Assembly: GCA_001560895.1 (NCBI GenBank)
Contig: CP014326.1
Coordinates: forward strand, 880,001-944,000
Source of the DNA: Streptococcus mitis
Lineage (GTDB): Bacteria; Bacillota; Bacilli; Lactobacillales; Streptococcaceae
Direction: 5' to 3'
DNA length: 64,000 nucleotides
The notes under the pieces were generated by a model. That model was not told the DNA's origin. It saw only the letters and a list, made by a program, of their open reading frames with translations, and ran no database searches. The translations under genes were made by a program, and so were the position numbers. Shown one piece after another: positions 35,190 through 44,735 of this stretch; position 1 is the first letter of the stretch, and the number at the start of each line of letters is the position of its first letter.

Positions 35190-35897
35190 ATGATTTATGC
35201 AGGAATTCTTGCCGGTGGAACTGGCACACGCATGGGAATCAGTAACTTGCCAAAACAATTTTTAGAGCTAGGTGATCGACCTATTTTGATTCATACAATT
35301 GAAAAATTTGTCTTGGAACCAAGTATTGAAAAAATTGTAGTTGGGGTTCATGGAGACTGGGTTTCTCATGCAGAAGATCTTGTAGATAAATATCTTCCTC
35401 TTCATAAGGAACGTATCATCATTACAAAGGGTGGTGCTGACCGTAATACGAGTATTGAGAAAATCATTGAAGCCATTGATGCTTATCGTCCGCTTACTCC
35501 AGAGGACATCGTTGTTACCCACGATTCTGTTCGTCCATTTATTACGCTTCGCATGATTCAAGACAATATCAAACTTGCCCAAAATCATGATGCAGTGGAT
35601 ACAGTAGTAGAAGCGGTTGATACTATCGTTGAAAGTACCAATGGTCAATTCATTACAGATATTCCAAATCGTGCTCACCTCTATCAAGGACAAACACCTC
35701 AAACGTTCCGTTGCAAGGACTTCATGGACCTTTACGGTTCTCTCTCTGCTGAAGAGAAGGAAATCTTGACAGATGCATGTAAAATCTTTGTGATCAAAGG
35801 AAAAGATGTGGCCTTGGCTAAGGGGGAATACTCAAATCTAAAAATCACAACAGTGACAGATTTGAAGATTGCAAAAAGTATGATTGAGAAAGACTAG
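35190..35897 (+). CDS. tarI: Ribitol-5-phosphate cytidylyltransferase
   Basis: A 235-residue IspD/TarI-type enzyme: ILAGGTGTRMG (CTP site), SNLPKQFLELGDRPIL, HDSVRPF and KGEYSNLKITTVTDL. It makes CDP-ribitol from ribitol-5-phosphate and CTP for teichoic acid synthesis. It is the first gene of tarIJ-licABC; tarJ follows after four bases. Confidence 0.95.
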   Translation: MIYAGILAGGTGTRMGISNLPKQFLELGDRPILIHTIEKFVLEPSIEKIVVGVHGDWVSHAEDLVDKYLPLHKERIIITKGGADRNTSIEKIIEAIDAYRPLTPEDIVVTHDSVRPFITLRMIQDNIKLAQNHDAVDTVVEAVDTIVESTNGQFITDIPNRAHLYQGQTPQTFRCKDFMDLYGSLSAEEKEILTDACKIFVIKGKDVALAKGEYSNLKITTVTDLKIAKSMIEKD

Positions 35898-35901
35898 TGA
35901 T

Positions 35902-36924
35902 ATGATTAATCAAATTTATCAACTGACTAAACCTAAGTTTATCAACGTCAAATACCAAGAAGAGGATATTGACCAAGAGAATCATATCCTCATCCGCCCT
36001 AATTATATGGCGGTCTGTCATGCGGATCAGCGTTACTATCAAGGAAAACGGGATCCAAAGATTTTGAATAAAAAACTTCCAATGGCAATGATTCACGAGT
36101 CATGTGGAACCGTTATTTCTGATCCGACAGGAACCTATGAGGTTGGTCAAAAAGTCGTCATGATTCCCAATCAGCCTCCTATGCAGAGCGATGAAGAATT
36201 CTATGAGAACTACATGACAGGGACCCATTTCTTGTCTAGTGGATTTGATGGCTTTATGAGAGAGTTTGTTTCTCTCCCTAAAGACCGTGTGGTGGCTTAT
36301 GATGCTATTGAAGACACGGTTGCAGCCATTACAGAGTTTGTCAGTGTCGGTATGCATGCCATGAATCGCTTATTGACCCTTGCTCATAGCAAGCGGGACC
36401 GAATCGCCGTTATCGGAGATGGAAGTTTAGCTTTTGTGGTTGCCAATATTATCAACTATACTCTACCAGAAGCAGAGATTGTGGTTATTGGTCGTCACTG
36501 GGAAAAATTGGAACTCTTCTCTTTTGCCAAAGAATGCTATATCACTGATAATATTCCCGAAGATTTGGCCTTTGACCATGCTTTTGAGTGTTGTGGTGGT
36601 GATGGTACTGGACCAGCTATTAATGACTTGATTCGCTACATTCGTCCTCAGGGAACGATTCTCATGATGGGTGTTAGCGAGTATAAAGTCAATCTCAATA
36701 CACGCGATGCCCTAGAAAAGGGCTTGCTCTTGGTTGGTTCCTCTCGTTCTGGTCGCATTGATTTTGAAAATGCCATCCAAATGATGGAAGTCAAGAAATT
36801 TGCCAATCGTCTCAAAAATATCCTTTATCTAGAAGAACCTGTAAGAGAAATTAAAGATATTCACCGTGTCTTTGCAACCGATTTAAACACAGCCTTTAAA
36901 ACTGTGTTTAAGTGGGAAGTATAA
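35902..36924 (+). CDS. tarJ: Ribulose-5-phosphate reductase
   Basis: About 340 residues, a zinc-type alcohol dehydrogenase relative. Visible are IRPNYMAVCHADQRYYQG (catalytic Cys region), MIHESCGTVI and a nucleotide-binding core RIAVIGDGSLAFVVANI. It reduces ribulose-5-phosphate to ribitol-5-phosphate with NADPH, supplying TarI. Start at ATG 35902 four bases after the tarI stop. Confidence 0.93.
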   Translation: MINQIYQLTKPKFINVKYQEEDIDQENHILIRPNYMAVCHADQRYYQGKRDPKILNKKLPMAMIHESCGTVISDPTGTYEVGQKVVMIPNQPPMQSDEEFYENYMTGTHFLSSGFDGFMREFVSLPKDRVVAYDAIEDTVAAITEFVSVGMHAMNRLLTLAHSKRDRIAVIGDGSLAFVVANIINYTLPEAEIVVIGRHWEKLELFSFAKECYITDNIPEDLAFDHAFECCGGDGTGPAINDLIRYIRPQGTILMMGVSEYKVNLNTRDALEKGLLLVGSSRSGRIDFENAIQMMEVKKFANRLKNILYLEEPVREIKDIHRVFATDLNTAFKTVFKWEV

Positions 36925-36940
36925 GTGCTGGAGGTTAATT

Positions 36941-37810
36941 GTGGAGAAAATCATTAAAGAAAAAATTTCTTCCCTACTTAGTCAAGAAGAGGAAGTCCTC
37001 AGTGTCGAACAACTGGGGGGAATGACCAATCAAAACTATTTGGCCAAAACAACAAATAAGCAATACATTGTTAAATTCTTTGGTAAAGGGACAGAAAAGC
37101 TGATCAATCGTCAAGATGAAAAGTACAATCTTGAACTACTAAAGGATTTAGACTTAGATGTAAAAAATTATCTTTTTGATATTGAAGCTGGTATCAAAGT
37201 AAATGAGTATATTCAATCTGCGATTACGCTTGATGCGACTTCAATTAAGACCAAATTTGATAAAATTGCTCCAATTTTACAAACCATTCATGCGTCTGGT
37301 AAGGAATTAAGGGGAGAATTTGCTCCGTTTGAAGAAATCAAAAAATACGAATCCTTTATTGAGGAAAAAATCCCTTATGCTAACTATGAAGCAGTTCGAG
37401 AAGAAGTCTTCTCCTTAGAAAAAAGATTGGCTGACTTAGGTGTCGATAGAAAATCTTGTCATATCGATTTGGTGCCTGAAAACTTTATCGAATCACCTCA
37501 AGGACGACTTTATCTGATTGACTGGGAATATTCATCCATGAACGATCCAATGTGGGATTTGGCTGCCCTCTTTTTAGAATCTGAATTCACTCGTCAAGAG
37601 GAAGAAGCCTTCTTGTCTCACTATGAGAGTGAGCAAACACCTGTCTCTCGTGAAAAGATTTCCATTTATAAAATTTTACAAGATGCTATTTGGAGTCTAT
37701 GGACAGTCTATAAAGAAGAGCAAGGTGCAGATTTTGGTGATTATGGTGTGACTCGTTACCAAAGAGCTGTTAAAGGTCTGGCTAATTATGGAGGTTCAGA
37801 TGAAAAATAA
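36941..37810 (+). CDS. licA: Choline kinase
   Basis: A 289-residue kinase of the choline/aminoglycoside kinase fold. It has SCHIDLVPENFI (catalytic loop; HxD with Asn) and YLIDWEYSSMNDPMWDLA (metal site). It phosphorylates imported choline as the first step to CDP-choline for decorating teichoic acids. The start is GTG 36941 after CTGGAGG. It overlaps licB by 11 bp. Confidence 0.95.
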   Translation: MEKIIKEKISSLLSQEEEVLSVEQLGGMTNQNYLAKTTNKQYIVKFFGKGTEKLINRQDEKYNLELLKDLDLDVKNYLFDIEAGIKVNEYIQSAITLDATSIKTKFDKIAPILQTIHASGKELRGEFAPFEEIKKYESFIEEKIPYANYEAVREEVFSLEKRLADLGVDRKSCHIDLVPENFIESPQGRLYLIDWEYSSMNDPMWDLAALFLESEFTRQEEEAFLSHYESEQTPVSREKISIYKILQDAIWSLWTVYKEEQGADFGDYGVTRYQRAVKGLANYGGSDEK

Positions 37811-38678
37811 AAATGGAGTTTCTTTTGGTCTACTCTCAGGTATTTTCTGGGGTTTAGGTCTAACGATTAGTGCTTATATCTTTTCGATTTTTACTGACTT
37901 GTCGCCCTTTGTAGTGGCTGCTGCTCATGATTTTTTGAGCATCTTTATCTTACTAGCTTTTCTCTTGGTAAAAGAAGGAAAAGTTCGTCTCTCAATTTTC
38001 TTAAATATTCGCAATGTTAGTGTTATCATCGGAGCCTTGCTAGCAGGTCCTATCGGTATGCAGGCTAACCTTTATGCGGTTAAGTATATCGGAAGTTCCT
38101 TAGCGTCATCTGTATCGGCTATCTACCCTGCGATTTCAGTTTTATTAGCTTTCTTCTTTTTGAAGCACAAGATTTCGAAAAATACTGTATTTGGGATTGT
38201 CTTAATTATTGGAGGGATTATTGCCCAAACTTATAAGGTTGAACAGGTCAATTCCTTCTATATTGGTATTCTCTGTGCTTTAGTTTGTGCTATTGCATGG
38301 GGAAGTGAGAGTGTTCTTAGCTCTTTTGCCATGGAAAGTGAATTGAGTGAAATCGAAGCCCTCTTAATCCGTCAAGTAACTTCATTCTTGTCCTATCTTG
38401 TGATTGTGCTCTTCTCTCATCAGTCATTTGCAGAAGTGGCCAATGGACAATTGCTTGGTCTTATGATTGTCTTTGCAGCCTTTGATATGATTTCCTACTT
38501 GGCTTATTATATCGCTATCAATCGCTTGCAACCAGCCAAGGCCACAGGCTTGAATGTGAGCTATGTAGTATGGACAGTCTTGTTTGCAGTTGTTTTCTTG
38601 AGTGCACCGCTAGATATGCTGACCATTATTACGTCACTTGTCGTTATTGCTGGAGTTTATATTATTATTAAAGAATAA
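37800..38678 (+). CDS. licB: Choline permease LicB (DMT family)
   Basis: A 292-residue membrane protein with about ten hydrophobic segments in two EamA-like halves. Examples are SFGLLSGIFWGLGLTISAY at the start and ILCALVCAIAWGSESVLSS at mid-protein. It takes up choline. ATG 37800 follows ATGGAGG; an ATG at 37788 is in frame but has no ribosome binding site. It lies between licA and licC as in pneumococcus. Confidence 0.93.
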   Translation: MKNKNGVSFGLLSGIFWGLGLTISAYIFSIFTDLSPFVVAAAHDFLSIFILLAFLLVKEGKVRLSIFLNIRNVSVIIGALLAGPIGMQANLYAVKYIGSSLASSVSAIYPAISVLLAFFFLKHKISKNTVFGIVLIIGGIIAQTYKVEQVNSFYIGILCALVCAIAWGSESVLSSFAMESELSEIEALLIRQVTSFLSYLVIVLFSHQSFAEVANGQLLGLMIVFAAFDMISYLAYYIAINRLQPAKATGLNVSYVVWTVLFAVVFLSAPLDMLTIITSLVVIAGVYIIIKE

Positions 38679-38689
38679 AGGAGATTCGT

Positions 38690-39379
38690 GTGAAAGCCAT
38701 TATCTTAGCAGCGGGATTGGGAACTCGCTTGCGTCCTATGACTGAAAATACCCCTAAAGCCTTGGTTCAGGTTAATCAAAAACCCTTGATTGAATACCAA
38801 ATTGAGTTTCTAAAAGAAAAAGGAATCAATGACATCATCATCATCGTTGGTTATCTTAAAGAACAATTTGATTACTTAAAAGAAAAATACGGTGTTTGCC
38901 TCGTTTTTAATGATAAATACGCTGAATACAATAACTTTTACTCTCTCTATCTTGTAAAAGAAGAATTAGCTAACAGCTATGTTATTGATGCAGATAACTA
39001 TCTCTTTAAAAATATGTTCCGCAATGATTTGACACGTTCGACTTATTTTAGTGTTTATCGTGAAGATTGTACCAACGAATGGTTCTTGGTCTATGGAGAT
39101 GACTACAAGGTTCAAGACATCATTGTTGATAGCAAGGCAGGTCGCATTCTTAGTGGTGTATCCTTCTGGGATGCTCCAACAGCAGAAAAGATTGTCAGCT
39201 TTATCGACAAGGCTTATGCGAGTGGTGAATTTGTTGATCTCTATTGGGACAATATGGTTAAGGATAATATCAAAGAGTTGGATGTCTATGTTGAAGAATT
39301 AGAAGGCAATAGCATCTATGAAATCGATAGTGTCCAAGACTATCATAAATTAGAAGAAATTCTTAAAAACGAAAATTAA
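38690..39379 (+). CDS. licC: CTP:phosphocholine cytidylyltransferase
   Basis: A 229-residue nucleotidyltransferase: AIILAAGLGTRLRPMTENTP (sugar-nucleotide transferase signature), PLIEYQIEFL, VIDADNYLF. It converts phosphocholine and CTP to CDP-choline. The start is GTG 38690 after AAAGGAGA. A terminator follows, closing the tarIJ-licABC unit. Confidence 0.95.
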   Translation: MKAIILAAGLGTRLRPMTENTPKALVQVNQKPLIEYQIEFLKEKGINDIIIIVGYLKEQFDYLKEKYGVCLVFNDKYAEYNNFYSLYLVKEELANSYVIDADNYLFKNMFRNDLTRSTYFSVYREDCTNEWFLVYGDDYKVQDIIVDSKAGRILSGVSFWDAPTAEKIVSFIDKAYASGEFVDLYWDNMVKDNIKELDVYVEELEGNSIYEIDSVQDYHKLEEILKNEN

Positions 39380-39386
39380 AAATTCC

Positions 39387-39420
39387 AACATCTGGCTGAA
39401 ATAGTCGGATGTTTTTTTGA
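39387..39420 (+). terminator. Terminator of tarIJ-licABC
   Basis: AACATCTGGCT pairs with AGTCGGATGTT, with wobble pairs, then seven T. Confidence 0.85.
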
Positions 39421-39425
39421 TTTTT

Positions 39426-39433
39426 TACGAATA
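39426..39433 (+). promoter_or_regulatory. ComX (SigX) box of dprA
   Basis: TACGAATA is the exact late-competence box, preceded by the usual T-rich stretch and located 33 bp before the dprA ATG. Confidence 0.93.
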
Positions 39434-39466
39434 AATAGATGAGTAGAAAAAGAAATGGAGTTATTT

Positions 39467-40315
39467 ATGAAAATTACAAACTATCAAATCTATAAGTTAA
39501 AAAAATCAGGTTTGACCAATCAACAGGTTTTGAAAGTGCTAGAATACGGTGAAAATTTCGATCAAGAACTTTTGTTGGGTGATATTGCAGATATATCAGG
39601 TTGCCGAAATCCAGCTGTTTTTATGGAACGTTATTTTCAGATAGACGATGCGCATTTGGAGAAGGAGTTTCAAAAATTCCCATCTTTCTCTATTTTAGAT
39701 GACTGTTATCCTTGGGACTTGAGTGAAATTTATGATGCTCCTGTGCTTTTATTTTACAAGGGAAATCTTGATCTCTTAAAATTTCCCAAAGTAGCGGTTG
39801 TGGGTAGTCGTGCTTGTAGCAAACAGGGAGCTAAGTCAGTTGAAAAAGTCATTCAGGGCTTGGAAAATGAACTGGTTATCGTCAGTGGCTTAGCCAAGGG
39901 TATCGATACAGCAGCCCATATGGCAGCTCTTCAGAATGGCGGAAAAACCATTGCAGTGATTGGAACAGGTCTGGATGTGTTTTATCCTAAAGCCAATAAA
40001 CGCTTACAAGACTACATCGGCAATGATCATCTGGTTCTTAGTGAATATGGACCTGGTGAACAACCTCTGAAATTTCATTTTCCTGCCCGTAATCGCATTA
40101 TTGCTGGACTTTGCCGAGGAGTGATTGTAGCAGAGGCTAAGATGCGCTCAGGTAGTCTTATTACCTGTGAGCGAGCAATGGAAGAAGGCCGCGATGTCTT
40201 TGCTATTCCTGGTAGCATTTTAGATGGACTATCAGACGGATGCCATCATTTGATTCAGGAAGGTGCAAAATTGGTCACTAGTGGTCAAGATGTGCTTGTG
40301 GAATTTGAATTTTAA
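39467..40315 (+). CDS. dprA: DNA processing protein DprA
   Basis: A 282-residue protein, complete. The N-terminal SAM-like domain is followed by the Rossmann fold: VAVVGSRACSKQG, IVSGLAKGIDTAAH, AVIGTGLDVFYPKANKRL, FPARNRIIAGL and SGSLITCERAMEEGR. DprA binds incoming single-stranded DNA and loads RecA during natural transformation, and also shuts off competence. ATG 39467 follows ATGGAG. The ComX box upstream shows competence control. The stop codon abuts a BOX element. Confidence 0.97.
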   Translation: MKITNYQIYKLKKSGLTNQQVLKVLEYGENFDQELLLGDIADISGCRNPAVFMERYFQIDDAHLEKEFQKFPSFSILDDCYPWDLSEIYDAPVLLFYKGNLDLLKFPKVAVVGSRACSKQGAKSVEKVIQGLENELVIVSGLAKGIDTAAHMAALQNGGKTIAVIGTGLDVFYPKANKRLQDYIGNDHLVLSEYGPGEQPLKFHFPARNRIIAGLCRGVIVAEAKMRSGSLITCERAMEEGRDVFAIPGSILDGLSDGCHHLIQEGAKLVTSGQDVLVEFEF

Positions 40316-40418
40316 TACTCTTCGAAAATCTCTTCAAACCACGTCAGCTTCACCCTGCCGTACTCAAGTACAGCCTGCGGCTAGCTTCCTAGTTTACTCT
40401 TTGATTTTCATTGAGTAT
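40316..40418. repeat. BOX element, boxA and boxC without boxB
   Basis: It starts TACTCTTCGAAAATCTC directly after the dprA stop and ends TTTTCATTGAGTA. Like the copy at 25391, it has no boxB. Confidence 0.87.
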
Positions 40419-40473
40419 AAGAAGAAAGTCCGCTTACTGGACAAACTTTTCTTCTATATATAGTAGCTAAGTC

Positions 40474-40502
40474 TTGACAGTTATGGCAAAATGGTTTACA
40501 CT
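40474..40502 (+). promoter_or_regulatory. topA promoter
   Basis: TTGACA (40474-40479), 17 bp, TACACT (40497-40502). A hairpin (AGAAGAAAGTCC/GGAC...TTCTTCT) lies upstream between dprA and topA. Confidence 0.75.
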
Positions 40503-40537
40503 TTATAAAGTTTATTACTTTGAAAAGGTGTGATACT

Positions 40538-42625
40538 GTGGCTACGGCAACAAAAAAGAAAAAATCAACAGTTAAAAAAAATCTAGTCATCGTGGAGTCG
40601 CCTGCTAAGGCGAAAACGATTGAGAAATATCTAGGCAGAAACTACAAGGTTTTAGCCAGTGTCGGGCATATCCGTGATTTGAAGAAATCCAGTATGTCCG
40701 TCGATATTGAAAATAATTATGAACCGCAATATATCAATATCCGAGGAAAAGGTCCTCTCATCAATGACTTGAAAAAAGAAGCTAAAAAAGCTAATAAAGT
40801 CTTTCTGGCGAGTGACCCGGACCGTGAAGGAGAAGCGATTTCTTGGCATTTGGCCCATATTCTCAACTTGGATGAAAATGATGCCAACCGTGTGGTGTTC
40901 AATGAAATTACCAAGGATGCGGTCAAAAATGCTTTTAAAGAACCGCGCAAGATTGATATGGACTTGGTCGATGCCCAACAGGCTCGTCGGGTCTTGGACC
41001 GCTTGGTAGGGTATTCGATTTCGCCTATTTTGTGGAAGAAGGTTAAGAAGGGCTTATCAGCAGGGCGCGTACAGTCCATTGCCCTTAAACTCATCATTGA
41101 TCGTGAGAATGAAATAAATGCCTTCCAGCCAGAAGAATACTGGACAATTGATGCTGTTTTTAAAAAGGGAACCAAGCAATTCCAGGCTGCTTTCTATGGA
41201 GTAGATGGCAAAAAGTTAAAACTGACTAGCAACGATGATGTTAAGGAAGTTCTGTCTCGTCTGACTGGTAAAGATTTTTCAGTGGATCAGGTGGATAAGA
41301 AAGAGCGCAAACGCAATGCTCCTTTACCTTATACCACTTCATCTATGCAGATGGATGCGGCTAATAAAATCAATTTCCGTACTCGAAAGACCATGATGGT
41401 TGCCCAACAGCTCTATGAAGGGATTAATATTGGGTCTGGGGTGCAAGGTTTGATTACCTATATGCGTACCGATTCGACTCGTATCAGTCCAGTGGCACAG
41501 AACGAAGCAGCAAGCTTCATTACGGACCGTTTTGGTAGCAAGTACTCTAAGCATGGTAGCAAGGTCAAAAATGCTTCCGGTGCTCAGGATGCCCATGAGG
41601 CTATTCGCCCATCTAGTGTATTTAATACACCCGAAAGCATCGCTAAGTATCTGGACAAGGATCAGCTCAAGCTTTATACCCTTATCTGGAATCGTTTTGT
41701 GGCGAGCCAGATGACAGCTGCTGTCTTTGATACCATGGCTGTTAAATTGTCTCAAAATGGAGTTCAATTTGCTGCCAATGGTAGTCAGGTTAAGTTTGAT
41801 GGTTATCTTGCCATTTATAATGATTCTGATAAGAATAAGATGTTACCAGATATGGCTGTTGGAGATATGGTCAAGCAGGTCAATAGCAAACCAGAGCAAC
41901 ATTTCACACAACCGCCTGCTCGTTATTCCGAAGCGACACTGATCAAGACCTTGGAGGAAAATGGGGTTGGCCGTCCGTCAACCTACGCACCAACCATTGA
42001 AACCATTCAGAAACGTTACTATGTTCGCCTTGCAGCCAAACGCTTTGAACCAACAGAGTTGGGAGAAATTGTTAACAAGCTCATCGTTGAATATTTCCCA
42101 GATATCGTAAACGTGACCTTCACAGCTGAAATGGAAGGCAAACTGGATGACGTAGAAGTCGGAAAAGAGCAGTGGCAACGTGTCATTGACGCCTTTTACA
42201 AACCATTCTCTAAAGAAGTCGCCAAGGCTGAAGAAGAAATGGAAAAAATCCAAATTAAGGATGAGCCAGCTGGATTTGACTGTGAAGTGTGTGGCAGTCC
42301 AATGGTTATTAAACTTGGTCGTTTTGGCAAGTTCTACGCTTGTAGCAATTTCCCAGATTGCCGTCATACCCAAGCAATCGTGAAAGAAATTGGTGTTGAG
42401 TGTCCAAGCTGTCATCAAGGTCAAATCATTGAGCGTAAAACCAAACGTAACCGACTTTTCTATGGTTGCAATCGCTATCCAGAATGTGAATTTACCTCTT
42501 GGGACAAGCCTGTTGGTCGTGACTGTCCAAAATGTGGCAATTTCCTTATGGAGAAAAAAGTTCGTGGTGGTGGCAAGCAGGTTGTTTGTAGCAATGGCGA
42601 CTACGAAGAAGAAAAGATTAAATAA
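40538..42625 (+). CDS. topA: DNA topoisomerase I
   Basis: About 695 residues, type IA. Toprim domain near the N-terminus ([19 protein letters not shown] and [14 protein letters not shown]), catalytic tyrosine in [14 protein letters not shown] near residue 308, and three C-terminal zinc ribbons ([22 protein letters not shown]). It relaxes negative supercoils. Start is taken as GTG 40538 (MATATKKKK), matching pneumococcal TopA; a TTG at 40520 is also in frame. Confidence 0.96.
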   Translation: MATATKKKKSTVKKNLVIVESPAKAKTIEKYLGRNYKVLASVGHIRDLKKSSMSVDIENNYEPQYINIRGKGPLINDLKKEAKKANKVFLASDPDREGEAISWHLAHILNLDENDANRVVFNEITKDAVKNAFKEPRKIDMDLVDAQQARRVLDRLVGYSISPILWKKVKKGLSAGRVQSIALKLIIDRENEINAFQPEEYWTIDAVFKKGTKQFQAAFYGVDGKKLKLTSNDDVKEVLSRLTGKDFSVDQVDKKERKRNAPLPYTTSSMQMDAANKINFRTRKTMMVAQQLYEGINIGSGVQGLITYMRTDSTRISPVAQNEAASFITDRFGSKYSKHGSKVKNASGAQDAHEAIRPSSVFNTPESIAKYLDKDQLKLYTLIWNRFVASQMTAAVFDTMAVKLSQNGVQFAANGSQVKFDGYLAIYNDSDKNKMLPDMAVGDMVKQVNSKPEQHFTQPPARYSEATLIKTLEENGVGRPSTYAPTIETIQKRYYVRLAAKRFEPTELGEIVNKLIVEYFPDIVNVTFTAEMEGKLDDVEVGKEQWQRVIDAFYKPFSKEVAKAEEEMEKIQIKDEPAGFDCEVCGSPMVIKLGRFGKFYACSNFPDCRHTQAIVKEIGVECPSCHQGQIIERKTKRNRLFYGCNRYPECEFTSWDKPVGRDCPKCGNFLMEKKVRGGGKQVVCSNGDYEEEKIK

Positions 42626-42629
42626 GAGG

Positions 42630-42664
42630 AGAGTCCTGAAAGTGAATTTCAGGCTCTTTTTGGT
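42630..42664 (+). terminator. Terminator of topA
   Basis: GAGTCCTGAAA pairs with TTTCAGGCTC (one bulge) around GTGAA, followed by five T. Confidence 0.85.
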
Positions 42665-42730
42665 TAGAACTTGACAAAATTCATCATTGTATGCGAAACT
42701 AGAAGAAGATTATTTTAATTAGGAGAAGTT

Positions 42731-43090
42731 ATGCGTCTTATTTATCTAATAATTGGTTTTTTATCACTGGCCTTGGCTATTGTTGGGGTTGTTTTGCCCT
42801 TGTTGCCTACAACACCTTTTCTTTTACTGTCTATTGCTTGTTTCTCCAGAAGTTCCAAGCGTTTCGAAGATTGGCTTTACCATACCAAGCTCTATCAAGC
42901 ATATGTAGCTGATTTTCGGGAAACCAAGTCCATTGCGCGTGAACGTAAGAAAAAAATCATCGTATCTATCTACATCTTGATGGGAATTTCCATTTACTTT
43001 GCGCCTCTTTTGCCGGTCAAAATAGGTCTGGGAGCTTTGACCATCTTTATCACCTATTATCTCTTTAAGGTCATTCCAGACAAAGAATAA
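42731..43090 (+). CDS. DUF454 (YbaN-like) membrane protein
   Basis: A 119-residue inner-membrane protein with about three membrane segments. The N-terminal LGFLSLALAI-type helix is followed by LPLLPTTPFLLLSIACFSRSS, the family signature. Function is unknown. The ATG follows AGGAGAAG. It stands alone between topA and cutC. Confidence 0.85.
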   Translation: MRLIYLIIGFLSLALAIVGVVLPLLPTTPFLLLSIACFSRSSKRFEDWLYHTKLYQAYVADFRETKSIARERKKKIIVSIYILMGISIYFAPLLPVKIGLGALTIFITYYLFKVIPDKE

Positions 43091-43183
43091 GTAAAATTTG
43101 TAACTATTTCCCTTGATAAAATTGAAAACATATTTACAACAATATGATATAATAAATTTAAAGTAATTTTCAAGGAGAATCAA

Positions 43184-43816
43184 ATGATTTACGAATTTTG
43201 TGCTGAAAATGTGACCTTGCTTGAAAAAGCGATGCAGGCTGGAGCTCGCCGAATCGAACTCTGTGATAATCTAGTAGTTGGTGGAACAACACCTAGCTAT
43301 GGAGTTACCAAGGCAGCGGTTGAACTGGCAGCTAACTACGATACGACCATTATGACTATGATTCGTCCACGTGGTGGCGATTTTGTCTATAATGATCTTG
43401 AAATAGCTATCATGCTAGAAGACATTCGATTGACTGCGCAGGCTGGAAGTCAAGGGGTTGTATTTGGGGTTTTAACTGCTGAGAAGAAGTTGGATAAAGC
43501 TAATCTGGAGAAGCTGATTGCTGCATCAAAAGGAATGGAAATTGTCTTCCACATGGCCTTTGATGAATTGAGTGATGAAGACCAGTTGGAGGCAATTGAC
43601 TGGCTCAGTCAAGCTGGTGTCACCCGCATCCTGACTCGCGCTGGTGTATCTGGCGACTCTCTAGACAAACGTTTTGCTCACTATCACAGAATTTTAGAAC
43701 ATGCTAAAGATAAAATTGAAATTCTACCAGGTGGGGGGATTGACCTTGGCAACCGTCAGACCTTTATCGACCAGCTGGGTGTGACACAATTGCATGGAAC
43801 CAAGGTTGTCTTTTAA
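43184..43816 (+). CDS. cutC: CutC-family protein
   Basis: A 210-residue TIM-barrel protein: ARRIELCDNLVVGGTTPSYG, IRPRGGDFVYND, GVVFGVLTAE, VFHMAFDE and EILPGGGIDLGN. CutC was named for copper homeostasis, but that role is weakly supported. The ATG follows AAGGAGAA. A promoter (TTTACA, then TATAAT near 43149) lies in the 93-bp spacer upstream. Confidence 0.92.
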   Translation: MIYEFCAENVTLLEKAMQAGARRIELCDNLVVGGTTPSYGVTKAAVELAANYDTTIMTMIRPRGGDFVYNDLEIAIMLEDIRLTAQAGSQGVVFGVLTAEKKLDKANLEKLIAASKGMEIVFHMAFDELSDEDQLEAIDWLSQAGVTRILTRAGVSGDSLDKRFAHYHRILEHAKDKIEILPGGGIDLGNRQTFIDQLGVTQLHGTKVVF

Positions 43817-43828
43817 AAAATAGAAAGG

Positions 43829-43854
43829 AACTGCTAGCTTTGGGTAGCAGTTTT
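43829..43854 (+). terminator. Hairpin between cutC and the MmcQ/YjbR gene
   Basis: AACTGCTA pairs with TAGCAGTT and TTTT follows. It can serve as cutC terminator. It also separates AAAGGA (43824-43829) from the next ATG (43860), which otherwise has no ribosome binding site. Confidence 0.6.
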
Positions 43855-43859
43855 CGCTT

Positions 43860-44516
43860 ATGTTTGAAATTTTTAAATCCTATCAATTTAATCAAGAAAA
43901 GGCTCATGCTTATGGTTTTATAGAAAATAGTGGAGTCTGGACCTATAGTTTCCAGATTTTGGATGGAGACTTTGTCATGACTGTATCCATTACTGTTGAT
44001 AATGTGAGCTTTCAAGTCTTTGACCAGGAAACGGGTGACCTCTATCCTCAAGTCCATATGGAAAGTATGAGAGGAAGTTTTGTCGGAAATGTCCGTGAGG
44101 CTTGTCTGGAGATTCTTTACCAGATTCGGAAGGCTTGTTTTGATGTGCAAGATTTTATCTATCCTCAGACTAAGCGAATCATGACTCAAGTTCAGGAAAA
44201 ATATGGTAATCAGTTGGAGTATCTGTGGGAGAAATCGCCTGATACGGCAGTGTTAAGACATGAAGGCAATAAAAAGTGGTATGCTGTTTTGATGAAAATT
44301 TCTTGGAATAAGCTGGAAAAGGGCAGAGAAGGGCAAGTGGAAGCAGTCAATCTCAAACATGACCAAGTAGCTGATTTGCTTTCACACAAGGGCATTTATC
44401 CAGCCTTTCATATGAATAAGCGCTATTGGATAAGTGTGGCGCTTGATGATACTTTATCAGATGAAGAAGTACTGGAATTGATAGAAAGAAGTTGGAATTT
44501 AACTATTAAAAAATGA
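43860..44516 (+). CDS. MmcQ/YjbR-family protein
   Basis: A 218-residue protein. The C-terminal half has the YjbR/MmcQ pattern: WYAVLMKISWNKL, VEAVNLKHDQVADLL, IYPAFHMNKRYWISVALDD and DEEVLELIERSW, a CyaY-like fold that binds DNA in one studied case. The N-terminal 90 residues are an additional beta-rich domain. Function is unknown. No Shine-Dalgarno sequence sits in the usual place. Confidence 0.82.
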   Translation: MFEIFKSYQFNQEKAHAYGFIENSGVWTYSFQILDGDFVMTVSITVDNVSFQVFDQETGDLYPQVHMESMRGSFVGNVREACLEILYQIRKACFDVQDFIYPQTKRIMTQVQEKYGNQLEYLWEKSPDTAVLRHEGNKKWYAVLMKISWNKLEKGREGQVEAVNLKHDQVADLLSHKGIYPAFHMNKRYWISVALDDTLSDEEVLELIERSWNLTIKK

Positions 44517-44588
44517 AACATTTCAAGAACTTTCAATTAGCAAAATATTCTTTACTGAAGAAATTTTCAGAAAATATTGGATTTTTTC

Positions 44589-44617
44589 TTGACATGTGTT
44601 TTTTCCTATGCTAAAAT
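44589..44617 (+). promoter_or_regulatory. leu operon promoter
   Basis: TTGACA (44589-44594), 17 bp, TAAAAT (44612-44617). Confidence 0.85.
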
Positions 44618-44653
44618 ACTAAACAAGATATCAAACGAAGGAGAAAGTCAAAC

Positions 44654-44707
44654 ATGAAAACAGCTAAGTTTAATCAATTTGCTTTGTTGTTGAGGTACTC
44701 GGGCTAG
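44654..44707 (+). CDS. leuL: leu operon leader peptide
   Basis: A 17-codon frame, MKTAKFNQFALLLRYSG, with three consecutive leucine codons (all TTG) and GAAGGAGAAAG upstream. Stalling at the leucine codons when charged tRNA-Leu is low would control the attenuator that follows. It is too short for usual gene finders. Confidence 0.88.
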   Translation: MKTAKFNQFALLLRYSG

Positions 44708-44735
44708 TGCAAAAGCATTAGTCCTGTTTGGCTTA

